A stretch of 64,000 nucleotides of DNA from assembly GCA_024516035.1 (NCBI GenBank), contig CM044957.1, positions 52,510,085 through 52,574,084 on the forward strand. The letters are read 5' to 3'. Shown here one piece after another: positions 33,365-45,800 of the stretch (the stretch's first letter is position 1; each line of letters opens with the position of its first letter). The DNA comes from Bactericera cockerelli. Its lineage: Eukaryota; Arthropoda; Insecta; Hemiptera; Triozidae. The notes under the pieces are model-generated. The model did no database searches, was not told where the DNA came from, and saw only the letters and a list, made by a program, of their open reading frames with translations. The position numbers and the translations under genes are program-made.

Positions 33365-33817
33365 GTGTTTCAGACTACTGAACCACCAGAACAATACATT
33401 TAACATTATAGATCTGACACTTTTCTCTACAATTTCCGCGAGATGCAGCTAGCTCGAGGGGCGACAAAGTCTGATTCACGACTTCTCAATCACCAAAACA
33501 ATACATATGTTACTTATACAATCATAGATATGACGATTTACTCGTACTTTACAATGTTTATGCTAGGCCGAGGAATAGAAAAAGTCTTATTCGCACAATA
33601 TTCAACAACCACTAGAATACATTTACAAATCTAGATCTGACGATCTCCGCTACTAATTACGCGAGTTTCTGCTAGCGAGTTTTGAAAAACTCTTACTTCA
33701 TTGACTTCTCAACCTCCAAACACAATACATTTACAATCAAAGATCTGACGATTTTCTTTACAAATTACGCGAGAGGTTCTGCTAGCTCGAGGGATGGCAA
33801 CGTCTGATTCATATGAT
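33365..33817 (-). repeat. Diverged tandem array (~110-118 bp units) at the SF1 3' UTR start
   Basis: Four units begin near 33365, 33479, 33596 and 33701. Each contains ACAATACATTTACAATC-like sequence, AGATCTGACGAT, ACGCGAG and CTGCTAGCTCGAGGGATGGC, then TCTGATTCA. The rightmost unit abuts the SF1 stop codon (33818-33820). Units are considerably diverged, so the array is older than the exon 7 array. Confidence 0.75.
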
Positions 33818-36800
33818 TCATGAGGAGGGGGGTGGGGGAGGAGGAGGGGGTGCGCCCAGCAGAGAGCTGAGGGGGTTGGGGGCTCCCCACATGAGGGACG
33901 GCTGCTGCCAGGGCGGCAGGTTGCTCGTGTTCGGGTTGTTGTTCCCGCCGGACACAGGAGGCGGGGGCGCCCCCCAGCGGCCCTTGTTGTTGTACTGCGA
34001 GGGCGGCATCTGGTTGTAGCCCATGTAGCCGGGGGGCTTGTCAAAGTTACTCTGGCGTGGGGGGGCGGGAGGGGCGGACGTGTTGGCGTTGGATTGGGGT
34101 TTGAAGATCATGGGCGGCGCAATGGGCTGTGCCATGAGGGGCGGGGGTTGAGACGTTTGCTGCTGCTGCTGCTGCCAGGGAGGCGTGACCTGAGGCGGGG
34201 GCTGGTTGATGGGCGGCAGGCTCATGGAGGTGGCACTGTTGTTGTTCCAGGGGGGAGGCGGGAGGGAATTGGGAAGGTGGTGCGGGGAGGTGTTGAGATG
34301 GGGAGGGGCAGGCGGGGGTGCCATGAGAGCGCGCGGGGTAGACTTCTCGCTGCTGAAGAGAGAGCCAGAGTCGCCGTAGCTTCTTCTGAAGCCGTCATTG
34401 TCCCGCTGTCTCTTGTCCGGGGGAGGGCCTTCACCCAACTCTGCCATCAGGGACATGTACTGAGAACACATAATACGTTTATTCATACTGAGAACACATA
34501 ATAGGTTTTTTTAATAAAATTAAACAGGTACCAAAATAGGTTTTTATATTATAATGAAAAACATTAATAAAACAAACTAATATTTGTCCATTCATTTTTA
34601 ATTTGTTTTATCCAAATAGGAATATAACATATAATTTCTTTCATGGCGTCAGCTTTGGTCTGGAAATCCAGAGGTTGTGGGTTCGAAATTTCCTCATATT
34701 TGGATTTTGACCACATAATAATATGTCTTGGGCTTACTACTGGAATAATGAGACTCATTAGTATAAATCAGGGAAGTATAAATAAGGTGATATTATTATA
34801 ATTTTTGTTGGGTGGAAGAGATTGCCATAGGCAGTAACCCCGCCCTTTAGTTAGGACATATATTTTTATATATTTTTCTTCTCTTTTTTATTTTATTGTA
34901 TATATTGTTTCCATTTTTTTCATTGTTTAAATAATTATTTACATTGTACATTATGTCCATTTATACCTAATAAAGTGTAAAATAATAATAATAGATAAAG
35001 GCGATTATATTTACTTTGAAGCCCATAACTAAGGGTTGGGTGGAAGAGATTGCCATAGGCACTAACCCCGCCCTTCAGTTAGGACATATGTATATATTTT
35101 GTTTATTTTTTTCTCTTGTTTATATTATTAATATCGTCAATTTTCATATTTAATTTTTACCATTATTTGTCTGTAATTTGTTCTACTAATAAAGAGTTTC
35201 TAAATAAATAAATAAAATAACTTACCTCTTCATCAATCTTGGCTCGGCTCTTGTTCGCATGGGCCGGGGGCCCGCCCATACCGGGTCTCTTTTCTCTGCA
35301 GTCGCGGGCGATGTGGCCCGCGCCGCCACAGCTGGAACACAGCGTGCTGTTGGTGATGTTGGGCTTGTCCGGGCACAGCCAGCTCTTGTGGTCCGAGGCC
35401 CCGCAGTTCGTGCAACGGGGCCCTTCGTTCTCGCGTAAGGTACCTGAAAATCGAATTGAATACGTTTATTTGATATCGCTTTGATGATCGAATTGAATAC
35501 ATCTGTCCCGGTAGCTCAGTGGTAAAGGCGGCACTCTGTGAATCCATAAATTCCAGAGGTCGTGGGTGCGAAACCCAGCCGGGTCATGACAAGTTATCTT
35601 CCATTTGGGATTTTTACCACATAACAATAAGTCTTGAGCTTACTGCTGGAACAATGGGACTCAATAGTCCTAATCGGGCAGTATAAATAAGGCGATATTA
35701 TTATTATATTTGATAATTCAAGTTTTTTTCTTTGTGTTATTATGTCACAATTTTGGGTCTATGGGTGCTTTTTAAGGCTCAAAAATTGAATATTAACCTG
35801 GGGTTTAAGAGTAAAAAAAATCCAAGACAAAAATGTATTCCTTTGATTTCATCTTAAATAACGTGCGACTTTTCAAGACTCTGAGTTCCTCTGGAAGCTG
35901 ATTCCACAATCTGGCAGCATTTAAAGTGGAACTTTTACTCATGAAGTTTGTGCGATGAAGTGGAATGTTGTGAACGTGTGTTGTGTGAATGAAAACTTTG
36001 CAGAGGCTGAAATGTGGAGTGTAAGTATGAAGGTCTTGTTTCTTCGTTCATGATTTTCCACAAAAGACATAATGTCTGATGCTCCAGTCTTCTCGTGATA
36101 ATGAACCACGTCAGCGATCTTCATTTCTTAACCCGCAGATATAACGAATATGTGGAGGAATTTTTTATTTTATTTTTATTTATTTATTTATTTCAACTTC
36201 ATTTTTATAACAAACATTTTAACACTTCACACAATAAGTAGTCATAATATTACAGAGTACAATTTTTAAGGACGAATAAGATAATAATGATAAAGGTATT
36301 TAAAGTAAGTATAGTTTTACATTATTATGGACTGAGTAATTTACATATATTATGTGTGTTGTATAAAATTAATTAAAGATCAGGTATTCACACCCAATAA
36401 GCTTAGAGCTTGAGCTGGGTGAATGACTCAGCACTTCTACCAGTGTCTTTAAAAGGAGGCTAACTATTGACAAGGCCCCCCAGAACCAAGCCAATGCTGT
36501 TCTACTCCCTGTTTATAGTCCCCCAGCCAGACTGCAGGTCTACTCCCTGTTTATAGTCCCCAGACAGACTGCTGGTCTACTCCCTGTTTATAGTCTCGCA
36601 GACAGACTGCTGATCAACTCGCTGTTTACAGTCCCCCAGCCAGACTGCTGGTCTACTCAATATTTATAGTCCCCCAGCCAGTTAAAGAAATGTTCATTAA
36701 AAAAATTAAGCACTCGCTTGCCATGCGGAAGGTTCCGGGTTTGATTTCCCGTGCCGACAAAAATTTGTATTCTTAATTTTGTTATAATTGTTTGTAAGGG

Positions 36801-39800
36801 ATACCTTCCGGTGCGCTCGTGTTGACCCAGCACCTAATCGGGAAGTATTGTGTCACTTCTCGCCCATCAGAGGGGAGGCATACTACCGGATGGGCAGGCC
36901 ACAACACAGACCACAAGCGTCTACAGTAGCTCCTGTTTCATGGCTACGAAATAAAAACGGCTGTGAAACACTCATCTTTAAAAAAAAAAAAAAAAAAAAT
37001 AGTTGCATACCATTAAGAAGAGCCAGTTCACGAAGTTGGTTACGACGCAAATCATTCTGTCCCTCTGGCACTTCCACACCTTGCCGGATTATTTCTTTTA
37101 TCTGAAACACAACATTTTCGGTAATAAATCAGTTAGTCTAACATTAGTAGTAGTCGAGTGGTTAACGCGCTAGTCTGATAATCCAGGTAGCGCAGGGATC
37201 CGTTGGTTCGAATCCCACCCAGTGTATGAATTTTTCCTCGTTAATTTGAGTTTGTGACCACATAATAATTAGACTCTGAGGGTTAGGTGGTAGAAAATAC
37301 TTTTGAGCATTAATAATAATAATACTCTTTAGTGGAAGGTTACCACCAGGCGAGGTTAATGCTCAAAGCATTTTCTACCACCTAACTCTCAGAGTCTTAT
37401 TATTATGAGGTCACAAACTCAAATTAATGAGGAAAAATTCATGCACTGGGTGGGATTCGTATTAACGGATCCCTAAGCTACCTTGATTACCAGAGTAGCG
37501 CCTTAACCACTTGACTACCAGTGCACATTAACCTCGCCTGGTGGTTACCTTCAACTAAAGAGTGTTATTATTATTAGTGCAGTAAGCGAGAAAAAATAAT
37601 TTGCACACCTATCCAGTGGTTCTGAAAAAATATTTATTTGAATAATGTTTTTTTCCCACTCCAGCGATGCAGAAATAAGGGAACAATACAGCTGACAGAG
37701 CCAATATTTTTTTGCTGTCAAAATAAATTATGCATGTGATTTTTGTTTTTATTTTAATATTGCAATAAATGGGGATAGGATACATCACGTCAATTCTTAT
37801 ATAAAAAAAAAAAACATTTAAGAGAACACTTTCCAGGCAAATTCACCTCTCTAAAATATGGAAAAATAACCTTATGATAAAAGAAACCTGGATATGAGAG
37901 AAAAAAATTCCAGACCCTTGAGTTCTCTTACACCCAGGTTCTTACAACCCTTTCACTTACTCTGTCCACAGCTTTCTTCACGTTCTCAGGGTTATGAGCC
38001 GTCCCAGGTTCTTGCAACCCTTTCACTTACTCTGTCCACAGCTTTCTTCACGTTCTCAGGGTTATGAGCCGTCCCAGGTTCTTGCAACCCTTTCACTTAC
38101 TCTTTCCACAGCTTTCTTCACGTTCTCAGGGTTATGAGCCGACCCAACCCTTTCACTTACTCTGTCCACAGCTTTCTTCACATTCTCAGGGTTATGAGCC
38201 GTCACAGGTTCTTATAACCCTTTCACTTACTCTGTCCACAGCTTTCTTCACGTTCTCAGGGTTATGAGCCGTCACAGGTTCTTATAACCCTTTCACTTAC
38301 TCTGTCCACAGCTTTCTTCACGTTCTCAGGGTTATGAGCCGACCCAACCCTCTCACTTACTCTGTCCACAGCTTTCTTCACGTTCTCAGGGTTATGAGCC
38401 GACCCAACCCTTTCACTTACTCTGTCCACAGCTTTCTTCACGTTCTCAGGGTTATGAGCCGACCCAACCCTTTCACTTACTCTGTCCACAGCTTTCTTCA
38501 CGTTCTCAGGGTTATGAGCCGACCCAACCCTCTCACTTACTCTGTCCACAGCTTTCTTCACGTTCTCAGGGTTATGAGCCGACCCAACCCTTTCACTTAC
38601 TCTGTCCACAGCTTTCTTCACGTTCTCAGGGTTATGAGCCGACCCAACCCTTTCACTTACTCTGTCCACAGCTTTCTTCACGTTCTCAGGGTTATGAGCC
38701 GACCCAACCCTTTCACTTACTCTGTCCACAGCTTTCTTCACGTTCTCAGGGTTATGAGCCGACCCAACCCTCTCACTTACTCTGTCCACAGCTTTCTTCA
38801 CGTTCTCAGGGTTATGAGCCGACCCAACCCTTTCACTTACTCTGTCCACAGCTTTCTTCACGTTCTCAGGGTTATGAGCCGACCCAACCCTCTCACTTAC
38901 TCTGTCCACAGCTTTCTTCACGTTCTCAGGGTTATGAGCCGACCCAACCCTTTCACTTACTCTGTCCACAGCTTTCTTCACGTTCTCAGGGTTATGAGCC
39001 GACCCAACCCTTTCACTTACTCTGTCCACAACTTTCTTCACGTTCTCAGGGTTATGAGCCGTCCCAAGTTCTTACAACCCTTTCACTTACTCTGTCCACA
39101 GCTTTCTTCACGTTCTCAGGGTTGTGAGCCGTCACGTAGGCATGCAGTGGCTCGTTCTCTCCAGGTAGAGGCTGCCCATCTTTGCGTCCAACTTTTCCTT
39201 CCTTGACGGAGCCCTTGCCACGAATTATGATCTTGGCTCCGGTGTCTTTTTCCATGGCTGGAGAGATAAGAATGAGATCACTCAATCAAGGGTTGGGTGG
39301 AAGAGATTGCCATAGGCAATAACCCAGCCCTTTTGTTCGGACATATGTTTTTATATATTTACTATTCTTTTTCATTTTTATTGTATATATTGTTTCCATT
39401 TTTTTCATTGTTAAAATAATTATTGGTATGTATAATGTCCATTTATATCTAATAAAGTGTTCTATAATAATAATAATAATCATATACAGAGCAAATTGCA
39501 ATATAAAACGTTGCCTCTCTATACTATACTGATAAATTCCACGGATATTATTGTAGTAACAATTTGAGCTTACAAGAAGGGAAAAATGATAGTTTAAAAA
39601 CTGGTTTTCTGTAGGTATGTATATTGTTTATGTACAGTCTTTTTATCTAATAAAATATTTAATAATAATAACAACTAGGTCTTATACCTATCGTTCAGGC
39701 TGTCACGAATAACTTTTTAACTTACATTTCAACGTATTGCCACGAGGTCCAATTAACAAACCAACAAAGTTGATGTCGGGGTGTTCGTCCTGGGGAATCA

Positions 39801-42800
39801 TAACTTTGTCGTTCACTTTGATGACAGGGGGCCTGAAAGTAAATCAAACAATATTGAAAACTGAACATTCTTACAAGACACATACGAAAATCTACGGAGG
39901 CATTCAAATCAATGAAACAGACTGGAGAATCCGCAACAACCAGGAAATCAATGACATTCTAAATTATGAAGATACCGTCTGATTCATCAAACCCCAGTGA
40001 CTCAGATGGTTTGGCCACATCCAACGAATGGAAGAAGAAAGAATGCCCAAAAAAATATTAAATGGCAAATTATACAACCCAAGAAAGAAAGGAAGACCAC
40101 GCCTTAGATTTAGGGGAAATTTGGTGAAGGGCGGACATGTTTGGAGGCATATTGTTGAGGAGGCCAAGGCTCACATCGGGATGTAGTGCCACTTGGTAAG
40201 GTAAGGACATACAAAAACACTGAACTATAAGAGCCTAAAGTTATAATTTTTTAGGATTAGATGTATAAGTCGTTCTGAAGAAGTTTTAGTCTCAGCAAAA
40301 AGAGGTTATAAGGGTTATGTAATCAACACTTAATTTTATATTTCAATTTTGAGTCAGTCCCGGTAGTCAAGGCGTCTGACTGACAATCCGGAAGTTGCGG
40401 GTTCAAAAACCAACCGGGACATGACAATTTAAGTTATCCTCCCATTAGAGATGTTGAAAACATAATAATACGTCTTGGGCTTACTGCTGTAAAAATGGGA
40501 CTCATTATCCTAATCGGGCAGAATAAATAAGGTGACATTATTATTTTTTTGTATATAAAAAAAACTTGGAGCTCATAGCTTGAAATCCTTTGAACAAATC
40601 AGAAGGTGCCTTTGGTTAGGATATTCCCTGCTATCAATGACACCCCGTATTTGAGTATCATTGATATTATTATCTGACATGTAGTCCCTTCCAGAATCAC
40701 ACTCCACTATCATAATATCATAATCTCCCTTTCAACTGACACACAACGCACTCTGATGGGTTAATTTTAACGCAATAACCAATAAGAATGTGTTGTGTCA
40801 CGGTAAGACCGGAGATTCGGGAATTTTGAGAGTGGAGAACGTTTCTGGATTGAGCTACTGGTTTCAGGGTTTCAGCCGAAACATCAAACAGTTAATACTG
40901 CGACCTAAAGAGATTTACGACCACGTCATTGATAAACGGGGTCTTAATTCAAATACAATATTTTCCTTATTATAGGATAAGGAAAGTAAAAATAAAAAGT
41001 GGCTGTATGAACTTATTTTTGGTCCACTGCCAAAAAAAAGCACTCACTTGTAGTCGGGCGGAGGTTTGAACTCTGGGTTCACTTTGAGCATTTTCTGAAT
41101 CAAATCATGTCTCTCTTCCTCCAACTTCTTCCTGGTCCGATATTCTCGCGTATTCATGCGCTTTCCATCACTGCTGTAGATTGGTTCTGGCGAAGGAGAC
41201 CTGTAACAACACATGGGCATTCCATCCTGATTTCTGGAGAACTTGTTTGTTGAGAAGATAAACATGCAATTAAAAATAATGTGGGGCAAGGACTTCCTAT
41301 GTTATAGACTTCTCTTTAAATAAATGTTCATTAAAAAAAAAAAAAAAATGTAGCCAGCGTCGATGGCGAGTTGAATGTACCGTTTTTCGTAGGATCACCC
41401 AAGTTAATCAACGTCCAGCGAGGTGGAGACTTCGTGATGTTGGTATTCTGGCCCAACCCAGGCTGGTGAGGTTAATGTGAGTAGCAGGTTTGTGAGTTTC
41501 TTGCGAATGGAGTGTAACACCCCCATTGTGATATAACAATGCAGTTGAAAGCGACGTGAAACCCAAATAAAAAAAATAAAAAATGTGTACCCAAATAACA
41601 GTAATTATTGAAGAAATGTGAGTTTTTATTCATTATAACCTTACAGTAATTCTCAAAGAATGAGTCATTTTTTTACTATTTTTTTACTTCTGACCATTTA
41701 TATCAATATTGAAAGTATTTTTTATGGACTAATAAATTGTAATTCAATTGGTCTTTTTCAATCTATTATCTCGAAAACAAGCTGTTTGTTTTGGAAACCT
41801 TCCGGTGCGCTCGTGTTGACCCAGCACCCAAATGGGAAGTACCGTGTCACTTCTCGCCCATCAGAGGGGAGGCATACTACGGGATGGGTAGGCTACAACA
41901 CAGATCACAAGCGTCTACAGTAAGTAGCTGCTGTTTCATGGCTTCGAAATAACAAAAAAGCTGCAAAAACTTATTTTAAAGAAAAGGAATCAGGATTTAT
42001 TTATTATTAAGCTAGTGTTCCTCATGTTATCTCCAACAGTGTTCGGAGGTATGAAATGAATTTTAGAATAACTAGGATAGGTCCGGTTAACGTAACTTAG
42101 ATTCAGTTGTTGAGGGTTGGCTAGAAGGGACTAATAAATATCTTTATCTACTATTTTGTAATACATCTGTGGACTTCAGTGAATCTGCGTATTGTTTTAA
42201 ATGGGGCAATATATATAAGAAATGACTAGAATTTGTGGATCTGCATTCGTCTAATAATTCCGCCATTAATGATTCCACTAAAAATGGCGCACACAACAGT
42301 TGGAATAGATTGAATAATAAATAATATCCTCAAAGAGGTGTTAATTAAACAAACCTATTGACAATTACTTAGTACATTAAACATTATCACTTGAGAACTA
42401 TCCACTAGACTCGGTGATCTATTTGAAAATTTTGATCACAAATAATTATTACGTAAAAAAACAATGAAACACCTTGTCAACTGCTGGATAAAATCTGATA
42501 TAGATAGGGACCAGTCTGTAAATGTATTGGTTATATAAAATTATACTTGTAAAATTATATTTGAAATAAAGAAATTGAATGTTAAAACAAAACAAAAAAC
42601 TATTCAGAAAGTTTAAATATCAGATTAAGCAAAATAAAAAGACAATCATCAATGGAAATATAAGGACCTAATATAATTAAAAATAATAATTCTCATCCGA
42701 TCATCGAAGTTTAGCAACGTCCAGCGTGGTGAAGACATGGTTTGGGGACCGTTCGAATCCATCCATAGACAGCATGGTAATGTACGTTCTGCTGAGTAGC

Positions 42801-45800
42801 TAGGTTGTTTGTCCAGCGTATGGTGGGGAGTGACGTTAAACATAAATAAATAAAAACAAATGTCACTAAATTTTTGTGTTAATTACTTTCGTGATATCAC
42901 AACTACTCAAACTCTCTTTACTAAATCTACGCTGAAACCGGGACTTGAAGCACCGACCTCCAGGTTACAAGTCCGCCGCCTTATCGATCAAGCTACTGAG
43001 GTCACTAAATAGTACTTAATAAAGTAGCTCGCTTCAGCTTTGAACAAAATTAAAAGAAATCTGAATTAGCAATAATGCGACGTTCTTCAATACCGAAAAC
43101 TTTCAACTTACTCTACGGAAAACGCAAATTAAAATACTAGAGAAATCTCTTCATTACAGTGAACAGCATATGGTCGTAACGTAAATATCATAATACCTAA
43201 TGAATAAGAGATACATAGTGAAACAATGAGAAGAAATACACTTAGAATTCTTTCGTACATAAAATACTGATGGTAGCACATGGCAAGATTTGAAAAATAT
43301 GGAAATAAAGAGCTTAATATCAAAAAGAATACCTAGATCTATAATTAGATCGGCATACTTGATTAGATGCGAGTCAGTTTGATTATGATATTCAATAAGA
43401 TTTGCGCTACAGAAATACATAAATGCAAATTCATGAAAAATCAGCTGAAATTGTTAGGATCAAGACAAGGTTTGGTTGTGAGACTCAGTTATAAACCAAA
43501 AAAATAACAATACTCATACTTTGGCTCAAAAAGTCTGTCAATCAGAGAATGAGTCCAGATCTAGCTAGAGTTCAATACAACTGTCAATGTTAGAAATTGA
43601 CCCACATAGCTTGAGATCGTCAACATACATTTGAACAGAAGAATGACAAAACTAGAAGAAAAGCGGACCTGAATGACTAAATCACCAATTTTGACATTTT
43701 GAGTGCAACCGCAACTAAAAAAAGGTGTTGACCCTATCAAAAGCCTTGCCAACATTAGTATGAATATACGAGTATACTGAGTGAAAATCATTACCCGCCT
43801 GACAAAAAGACAAAATAAATACTGATAATATAAGAGGTTTGTCACACTCAATCTTTTGACAGTAAAGTCATGCTGCTGCTCAGAGATGATGTTTTTGCAT
43901 GCCACAGATATTTTGAAAGAAACAAGATCATCGAGTTGGATTTAACACTCCTATCATTTTTCAACAAAAAAACTCTTACACACACCGGAATATTTTGAAA
44001 ATACAGAATCTATCTTCATTTTGGGGGAAAAAATTGTTCACAAGACTACCACCATACAGCATTTATCTTGTGTTGTTAAGATGAAAAGTATTTTGGAATA
44101 ATCCCTGAGCCATCTGAAGCACTGTATATTGTTGACAAGGCTCCACCTGTAACCTGGACTAAAGGTATTGGTGTTAGAGAACGGTAAGTGGCAGCAGGCA
44201 GTTGTGAGGCCGAACTGGATTGTTTTGAAGAAATTGTGACTTTTCTCTTGGCTGGAAGATTTTTGTACACTCAACCTTTGGATGTTTTTTTTTTTTTATC
44301 AAACTCCTCAAAGATGTAGTTGAAAGCGGGCGACCAGATAAAATCTTCCTAAGAGATCAAGAACAGAGAACATTGATCTGCAGGGTTCACCACAAGAAAC
44401 CATGTATATGTAGTGTGTTCCTTCTTCATCTTGCTGTACTTGACAAATAAAAGACCATCTTTGATCCCAAAAATGTACCTGGGCTTACGATTGTCAACAT
44501 TGGAATGGTCAACCGCGGAACTAACTATGTTAGATGACGACAGAACCCCCAACTCCTTTGTATTGAGGAGCTGTCTCAAGGTCAAACTTTAAAATATACT
44601 GATAAGGGGGTCCATTGGAATAAACATGATGGTAGGCACACTGAGCAGTGAAATAAAGAAGAAGCATAGACAACAAAGGATAACTTTTTTTTATCACACA
44701 CAAAAATTAGGTAGATATAAATTAATTAACTGTTAGATCTATAATGATTTTTATTGAGAAAATATTTATTTAATATTCAATTTTATTAATGTTTTGTATA
44801 ATTTGCACAGATACAAACTGTTCGAATGAAGGTGACAAGCACTTGGAAAAAGAAGCCCAAAGCATCAATATGCTACTACATAATGTATGTATATTCTGAA
44901 AAATAATTAGTAAACAACCTAATGTATTGACATGTACAAACTAAAACTGAGGGAAGCAAAATGTAAGGACTCTGGCAGTTTTCGGCTTGGTGAATAGCTA
45001 CTCTGGAAATAATAGATTTTTGTTTAACAAATTAAAACCAATTTGTGTAATGATAGGGCATATTAAAAGTACTGAACAATTTGAACATCACATGACTTCC
45101 TATTACTTATAAGAAAATAATAATGGTTAATGGGAAGAGGAGATAAATCAAGTGCTTTATTTGTTTAGAATTGAGTCACGTGGTCTGCATGACATCATTG
45201 AAGACAGTAGATCCAAATATATTATAATCTCCGCTAGCAGTTTGTACTCTGCTAAAAATGGGGGAAAACTGTAGGAAATTGATTTCTGTTAGTGTTTAAA
45301 ATGGTTAAGGCGCTAGTCTGGTAATACAGGTAGCAGTGGGATAAATAAAAATGTAGGAAATTGATTGAAAGACAATTTCTGAATGAAAGTTTAAAATGGT
45401 TAAGGTGCTAGTCTGGTAATACAGGTAGCATTGGGGGGATATATTGATTTGGATCCCCAAAAAAACATGAAATTTTTCTCCTGATTTTAAGAATTTGACC
45501 ACAAAATACGAGTACCTAAACATCAGCGGAAATAAAGGAACTCTTGCTGATCGGGCAACCTAAATAACTGTCTATTGTATTATTTTGTTTATTGCTGTTA
45601 CATCTTACCGTTTGCGAGAGATTTTCTAAACAACAGAAAGGTCAATTTTCATTAAATTGTTGCGGATGCGTACTATTCACTCCCATGCCAAATTTCAGTT
45701 TACTACTTACCGTTCCTGATAATACCGTCCACGCACAGTACGCACACGAACCCACCCGTCGCAGTAATATTTGGCAGGACCTCAATCATGTTCACATTTA

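Noticed and set aside
34094..34501. Plus-strand Gly/Arg-rich ORF opposite the SF1 last exon
   Set aside because: Shadow of the Pro-rich SF1 C-terminus; no independent signal.
38262..39041. 259-codon minus-strand ORF of repeated 20-residue units
   Set aside because: It is the read-through of the SF1 exon 7/intron 7 minisatellite. The 60-bp period keeps it open. Each unit contains a donor site and it has no start context of its own.
37935..39100. Regular repeats resembling a CRISPR array
   Set aside because: There are no spacers: the whole 60-bp unit is conserved, the units are exon-derived, and the genome is eukaryotic.
38334..39206. 290-codon plus-strand ORF with repeated [21 protein letters not shown] units
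   Set aside because: Opposite-strand shadow of the same array; open only because the unit length is a multiple of three.
42690..42760. 5S rRNA gene
   Set aside because: Only the internal part is similar, with many changes, followed by SINE body sequence; no full 120-bp gene or T-run terminator.
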